64,000 nt of DNA from contig CM035361.1 in the NCBI GenBank assembly GCA_020137815.1, forward strand, positions 5,122,960 through 5,186,959, read 5' to 3'. The DNA is from Hormiphora californensis (lineage: Eukaryota > Ctenophora > Tentaculata > Cydippida > Pleurobrachiidae). The translations under genes were made by a program, and so were the position numbers. The notes beneath the pieces are model-generated. The model was not told the DNA's origin. It ran no database searches and saw only the letters and a list, made by a program, of their open reading frames with translations. Positions 59,201-64,000 of the stretch are shown here, one piece after another; the first letter of the stretch is position 1; each line of letters begins with the position of its first letter.

Positions 59201-62200
59201 TCCTCAGGACGGGTTGGTAATCTCAAGTGGTAAAAAGATGGCGCTGCACTATGTGAGCGGTTGGTTCATTTTGGATCTCATAACCAGTATCCGGTGGGAA
59301 TGGGTCTTAAATATATTGGTTAGTACCCAGCCCCAACTCAGACTTGTAAAGAAGAGGGAGAGAGGCACAATGTGCATTGCACAATCTACTTGGGCACGTC
59401 GCACCACTTGGTGTTCGTGTGGAAGGTTTCGCTCGGACTACGGAGCGTGTCCAACTATTAGTCTACAAAATTTCTCATCTTTCAGAACTGGTTTGCTACG
59501 ATATTTAATACAAATCTAATCATAAAAACCCACCGACTACTGGGCGGACTCAAGTCCATCCGTATCTTTCGGATGATAAAAGTAGGGATGAATCTGGACA
59601 ACTACACCAGAAAAGGTCCCATCTCTCTCGCTCTCATTATTGTTTTCTTCCTCTCCCTCGGACACATTTTCGCCTGCTTCTGGTGAGAATTTTAAGATTG
59701 TTATCGGAATCAATCCCTTCGTTTTCTGCCTCGATTGATAATAACAGTGCATGGTTGTTTAGTTATTTCCGAAATACTATTCTGCAGCAGAATAGACTTT
59801 CGGAAGAATATAATTTCTGATTTCTGCTTATGTAGGTACCTGCTGGGAAAATATCACTACGAAAATGAAATTGATGGCTGGATCACATACTACCTAAGGG
59901 ACAATCAGTATGACCCGGAATTACGTGATAATGATGTCATGAATCTACCTGGTGAGTAGTACTTACTAAGTGAGATCGTTACTTTTACTAAAGTGAGCAA
60001 GAGTGAGATCGTGATAATGATGTCATGAATCTACCTGGTAGTACTTACCAAGTATTCATCTTGCCAATTCCTAAACTAACCCCTAAACCAACCACTTACT
60101 GCTACCCCTATCACTGAATGGATACTGAATAGTCCATGGTCGAAAAGTGAGATCTTTGCTTTTACAATACTTTTTCAGAGATGCAGCCTGGCTACTATTC
60201 TGCCTCTCTCTACTTTATCATGACGACATTTTGTACAGTCGGATTTGGTAACATTTCACCCTGGAACACCCCTGAACAAATATTTTGTATATTTGTCATG
60301 TTGATCGGAGGTATAGGTTATACTTGTTATGTTCTAACCCTCGCGGGGTCGATCTAGGCAAGGTTATACTGTTTTCTATCATAATTATTTACCCTTACTT
60401 CTAATTTGTATCCTTGTCTCCCTCCGACAATGAAGGTCATTATATTATACAAATTATACCTGAATAGTGAATACCTCGATATTATATTTTGGAGATAACC
60501 CATTATTATATCCCTCACAGCTTTCTTGTACGCCATTGTGTTCGGTTCAGCGACCAACATCATCATGCAAATGGGAGCTCAACAAAGCAGGTCAGTGTTA
60601 TATTGGGAGCTCAACAAAGCAGGTCATTGTTATATTGGGCCGTTACAACTTGTTAAATAGTCGGACCCTGTTCCAACTCTATTTGTTATATTCGAGTAGG
60701 ACACCGAATTATATTGTTCGGGGTTCCAACTCTATTTGTTGTAGTTTTACACTTTACCGGGCTGTTTGGTGCTTCATATTGCTACTGTGTATTCGGTACC
60801 TCACTCCCCAGCCTGGTAGTTTCCAGACTCTGAAATTTTCAGGTTTTTGGATCAGCAGCAGAATTTGGAGCTTTACACGAAGGTCAACAAGTTCCCCCAG
60901 GATCTCAAAAATCGAGTCGAGGACTACTTTTATTATCAATGGTAAATTAATTGAAAAAAAAAAACACAATTGAAAGTATTTTCATTGTCAAAACTTTTAA
61001 TATAATCATTATTGATGCTAGCTAAGAGTAAGTTACAATTTTTGAAATGGCCTATAGAAGTACTGACTCCCGGGAATGAACTCATTACACACTATACTAT
61101 AATCTCTTGCCACTGTCTAAAACAATAATTGCACGTCTAGTCATCATACTAATTCACTGCATGTGATTTCTAGTCAGTGCAACAGTAGTTCGTGCCTTGC
61201 TCGATCCTGTTTCACGGCGCCCCTAAGTCCTAACCCTCTTTTACAAACGTAAAAGAGGGTTAGAAATCAAGAAGGTATAGTATCACTAATCATCACATTC
61301 ACATTCCTTCTGTTCCTCTGTGTGCCCGTTGCACCCTGGACCTCCACAAACAGGAGTGTAGCAGTACCTCGTCCTTTCCGTTACTCCCCCTCCAGTCTCC
61401 TCCTCGTCTTCTCCAGTCTCCTCCTCGTCCCTTCCCCCTCCAGTCTCCTTCTCGTCTCCTCCCCCAGTCTCCTTCTCGTCCCCTCCCCCAGTCTCCTTCT
61501 CGTCTCCTCCCCCAGTCTCCTTCTCGTCCCCTCCCCCAGTCTCCTTCTCGTCCCCTCCCCCAGTCTCCTTCTCGTCCCCTCCTCCAGTCTCCTTCTCGTC
61601 TTCTCCAATCTCCTCCTTGTCCCCTCCTCCTCCAGTCTCCTCCTCGTCCCCTCGATCGCCCTCCATTGTACCACTAGTAGTCACTACCCCATCACCACCT
61701 TCACTACTGCTGCAACCTAGACATCCACTCCACTCTGTCCACTGGGATAGGGCACAACGTCGTCTCCTGATAACCCAACCACGCTTTGATTCTCCGGCAA
61801 GAAGGAGAGAGATAAAAACAACAGCGATTAACAGACGCATTTTGATAAGAGTAGTTACTTAGAACAAAAAAAACGGTTCTTTAAATGCTGGCTTAAAATT
61901 GTTGTTGAGTAGAATGCCCACGGTTGGCTATACCCCCCCCCCCCCCCCGATATCATATTCGAAGCTTGAGTAGATATTATGTAGAGAATGCTTGGCCGTG
62001 ATCTTATTGAATACTAAAATAAGACATCATAACAAAAACTAAAATAAAAGTAGAGGCATCCTCTTCATATTCAACTCAAGCATCGGTTTGTAATTTACAA
62101 CAAAAACTAAAATACTAACTCTGAGCTCTACAGGTATAACTCAAAAGGAATAGAACCATCGAAAATGATGTCAAACTGGCCTCGGAACCTCAAGGAAGAT

Positions 62201-63287
62201 ACCTCCCTGTTTATGCATCGTGTCCTGTTTGCAGAATGGCCGGTGTTTAGTCAGGCTAGCACAGGATGTAGGAGAGCTCTCAGCAGTCTTATCAAACGAC
62301 ATGGTAATAAGAGGAAGGGATGGGTGTTTCTAGTTTTCAGATTTTAACTTCAGTACTAGATCCGGAATGATCAGATCTGAGCAAGAGTTAAATAGGGAAG
62401 AAAATATATAAATGCTGATATTACTTCCTCATCAATGACCCGTTTATATAATTCATATTCTAATAGTACCCCCCTGCTAGGTGTAACACCGGGAGACTAC
62501 ATTGTCCACACGGAAGACTGTGTAGAGAGTATATTCTTCGTTGTCAAGGGCCATCTAAAGATTCTGAAAGATGGAGCTGTTATTGGCATTTTGAGTGAGT
62601 CTCGAATAAATTTCGACTAGCTTATACTCTCTTATCACATCTTTATATTTTATCGCATCACAACGACTGTCACCAGTACTCAGTAGTTAGTATATCAACA
62701 ATGCTTCACTATGGGATTATATACTCTAGCTTATCGCATCACATTTGCTTTAAAACCCCAAAACAGTAATAGTGTATGACCGAAAACTGCTATACCCCAA
62801 TCCCACCCTAACCCCCACACAGCAAAGGGTGACACATTTGGTGACACCCAATCACCCATCCCAATCCCTCACCCATCCCCCACACAGCAAAGGGTGACAC
62901 ATTTGGTGACAAGTGGTGGCCGACAGAACCTACGGGAAAAGCTGTTGCAGACGTGATGGCCATGACATATGCTGAACTTGAGGTAAATCACCCTTTAATT
63001 CTCATCGTTGTAGGTGTTACCTCATTCTCAACTCCCCCTTTGTAGGTGTTACCTCATTCTCAACTCCCCCTTTGTAGGTGTTACCTCATTCTCAACTCCT
63101 CCTTTGTAGGTGTTACCTCATTCTCAACTCCTCCTTTGTAGGTGTTACCTCATTCTCAACTCCCCCTTTGTAGGTGTTACCTCACGAGAGCCTGCGTGAA
63201 ATTCTCATCAAGTTCCCCGATTTCTGGGACATCTGGGTCAAGAAGTTGGACATCACCTTCGAGTTGGGTGAACACGGGAAAATATTT
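56204..63287 (+). CDS. KCNH (EAG/ERG/ELK)-like voltage-gated K+ channel
   Basis: Seventeen exons with consistent phases: 56204-56333, 56485-56598, 57086-57233, 57510-57627, 57835-58031, 58133-58301, 58683-58754, 59208-59318, 59486-59682, 59836-59951, 60179-60310, 60521-60590, 60843-60941, 62134-62303, 62481-62594, 62888-62982, 63174-63287. They give 722 residues. Order: N-terminal stretch, PAS-like domain (APIIFVSNEFTDFYRYDR, residues about 85-165), S1 (WDWFVLFLTVW), S2 (DVVFNFDIIVNFRSTYV), S3 (WFILDLITS), S4 with few basic residues (LKSIRIFRMIKV), S5, K+-selective filter TVGFGN in FCTVGFGNISP, S6 (AFLYAIVFGSATNIIMQM), C-linker, then a cyclic-nucleotide-binding homology domain (GDYIVH, FFVVKGHLKIL, KGDTFGD, MTYAEL). 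GFGN and the last motifs are typical of KCNH rather than HCN or CNG channels. The cNBHD lacks an obvious phosphate-binding arginine. The 3' end after the GA tract is unresolved: the next acceptor (about 63406) would end the frame within six codons. The introns host MITEs and a nested gene. Confidence 0.9.
56757..57080. repeat. CTACCTCACCCTCA minisatellite in channel intron 2
   Basis: About 20 irregular units of ACTACCTCACCCTCAT and shorter forms, running right up to the exon 3 acceptor (CCTCGCAG at 57078-57085). The tract serves as its polypyrimidine region. Confidence 0.85.
58439..58616. mobile_element. pogo/Tigger-like MITE in channel intron
   Basis: A 178-bp element starting CAGTCGGACCCCGATTTAAC and ending GTTCCGACTG, flanked by TA (58437-58438, 58617-58618). 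Internally it carries repeated GTTAAATCGGGG and GCTAAATTGGGG segments. It is the best-preserved copy of the family seen at 9459 and 10960. Confidence 0.8.
58767..58875. mobile_element. hAT-type palindromic MITE, copy 6
   Basis: Same family as at 3073. The flanking duplication is GTACTTAG/GTACTTAT (7 of 8). It inserted 12 bp after the donor of the S2 exon (58683-58754). Confidence 0.85.
61230..61263. repeat. perfect hairpin
   Basis: CTAACCCTCTTTTA, a 6-base loop, then TAAAAGAGGGTTAG. It lies between the channel's C-linker exons, just past the 3' end of the nested TSP1 gene. It is either a decayed element end or a structure near that gene's terminus. Confidence 0.6.
61286..61840 (-). CDS. secreted TSP1-like protein with acidic repeat insert
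   Basis: A 184-residue single-exon frame nested in the channel intron between 60941 and 62134, on the opposite strand. It starts with a clear signal peptide (MRLLIAVVFISLLLAG). A thrombospondin type 1 start (CALSQWTEWSGCLGC) follows, and a matching end (RTRYCYTPVCGGPGC...KECEC) lies near the C-terminus. Between these halves is a roughly 100-residue Glu/Gly-rich insert of tandem EKETGGGD units, encoded by a 24-bp minisatellite. It is probably extracellular. The repeat interrupting the TSP1 fold is odd and may be length-polymorphic. Expression is unproven, but the signal peptide and cysteine pattern argue for a real gene. Confidence 0.65.
   Translation of the reverse strand: MRLLIAVVFISLLLAGESKRGWVIRRRRCALSQWTEWSGCLGCSSSEGGDGVVTTSGTMEGDRGDEEETGGGGDKEEIGEDEKETGGGDEKETGGGDEKETGGGDEKETGGGDEKETGGGDEKETGGGDEKETGGGRDEEETGEDEEETGGGVTERTRYCYTPVCGGPGCNGHTEEQKECECDD
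62816..62902 (+). repeat. duplicated splice acceptor of channel exon 16
   Basis: CCCACACAGCAAAGGGTGAC and following bases occur twice, 65 bp apart. The second copy (exon start 62888) is in frame with the cNBHD. Use of the first (62823) would shift the frame. Confidence 0.75.
63011..63180 (+). repeat. six tandem copies of the exon 17 acceptor
   Basis: A 32-bp unit (CTTTGTAGGTGTTACCTCA plus TTCTCAACTCC-like) is repeated. Potential acceptor AGs fall at 63013, 63045, 63077, 63109, 63141 and 63173. Only the last joins the conserved frame (VLPHESLREIL). The others give frameshifts or stops. Confidence 0.8.
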
Positions 63288-63296
63288 GTAAGTGTG

Positions 63297-63297
<1 letters not shown>

Positions 63298-63360
<63 letters not shown>
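63298..63360. repeat. (GA)n microsatellite
   Basis: About 30 GA units starting 10 bp after the exon 17 donor. Confidence 0.9.
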
Positions 63361-63363
<3 letters not shown>

Positions 63364-63409
63364 TATTTTCTCTATTGCCTACACGATGTCCATTGTTTGT
63401 TTTAGTCGG

Positions 63410-64000
63410 TGGGCGGACTCTAGTGCTAACGGACTCTTTATCTAAATCCAAGGCGGACTCTATATCTAAAAACGGACTCTTTATCTACAGTTAGATTTTG
63501 AAAAAAGTTTAGATAAAGAGTCCTCCCTGTGTAGACTTTTTAGATAAAGAGTCCGCCCTGTGTAGAATTTTTAGATATAGAGTCCTCTAGTACATTTTGG
63601 CGCCAAATCCTCCAACCCGGACTCTATGTCTAAAATCCTAACCCAACCCAAAACCTAACCCTAACACTAACCCTAACCCTCACCTCGAACCCAAATAACG
63701 GCCCTAACACTTCTAAATTAGTATAGGGGTAGAGCAAACTCTCGTTTCCGGCCTAACGGCCGAAATCTCGAGTTCGCGGCGAAAGGCGGACTCTATATCT
63801 AATTTAGATTTATGTAGATATAGAGTCCACTTTGTTTAGACTTTTTAGATAAAGAGTCCGCCCTGTGTAGACTTTTTAGATAAAGAGTCCTCCTAGAGTT
63901 TAGACTTATTTGGACTCTTTATCTAAATCTAAGTTTAGATATAGAGTCCTCTTTAGACTTAGAGTGTAGCACTAGAGTCCGCACACCGTTTTAGTTAAGT
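63410..64000. repeat. GGACTCTTTATCTA repeats in both orientations
   Basis: At least a dozen copies of GGACTCT(T/A)TATCTAAA or its complement, often paired as inverted repeats. They surround a CCCTAACACTAACCCTAACC telomere-like stretch at 63655-63685. No coding exon of the channel is recognised here. The window ends inside this repeat field. Confidence 0.7.

Noticed and set aside
63640-63690. Telomere
   Set aside because: Only a few irregular CCCTAA units occur among other repeats; similar short stretches appear at 32040 and 49010 inside dispersed repeats.

Overview
This is eukaryotic, and almost certainly animal, nuclear DNA. Coding segments are short exons joined by canonical GT...AG introns in consistent phases. 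The gene families are metazoan: an EAG/ERG/ELK (KCNH) potassium channel, an LDLa-repeat seven-transmembrane receptor, and secreted proteins with sushi (CCP) and thrombospondin type 1 modules. Three APE/RT LINE lineages are present. I cannot name the species. The picture suits a marine invertebrate, possibly an early-branching one, with a very repeat-rich genome.

Layout. 1-11 kb: gene-free. It holds two arrays of RFX X-box-like motifs, several palindromic DNA elements, and a nested insertion at 3.4-6.1 kb: a solo LTR and two TTAA-flanked elements inside a palindromic MITE, which itself interrupts an older dispersed repeat. 11.9-20.3 kb: extreme low complexity (T-rich, A-rich, A/T-only, then 2 kb of pure homopolymer runs), some of it probably assembly artefact. 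20.4-24.2 kb: minisatellite, (GA)n tracts, a CRE-like cluster and a direct duplication. 24.2-33.6 kb: two LINEs with long open APE/RT frames in opposite orientation, a MULE-like MITE with a 9-bp target duplication, and a truncated CR1/L2-like LINE. 34.6-41.1 kb: a minus-strand LDLa/7TM receptor gene with introns full of MITEs. 42.0-45.3 kb: two terminal-inverted-repeat elements packed with tandem repeats. 46.9-48.2 kb: a plus-strand secreted sushi-domain gene. 49.2-53.8 kb: a MULE-like MITE split by a LINE that is itself split by a palindromic MITE, then several palindromes, one keeping a reading frame in both arms. 54.1-63.3 kb: the gene-rich end, with a tiny twin-Cx9C protein gene, a minus-strand gene of unknown function (431 aa), and a divergent plus-strand KCNH-like channel gene of at least 17 exons. 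The channel gene carries a minus-strand TSP1 gene inside one intron. 63.4-64.0 kb: short inverted repeats with telomere-like stretches.

Functionally, the divergent pair at 55.8/56.2 kb shares a 424-bp intergenic region containing a perfect 14-bp X-box, which suggests (does not prove) RFX control and a ciliary role. The most unusual themes are the abundance of perfect palindromes, two of which carry protein-like frames, and microduplications that multiply splice acceptors in the channel gene.
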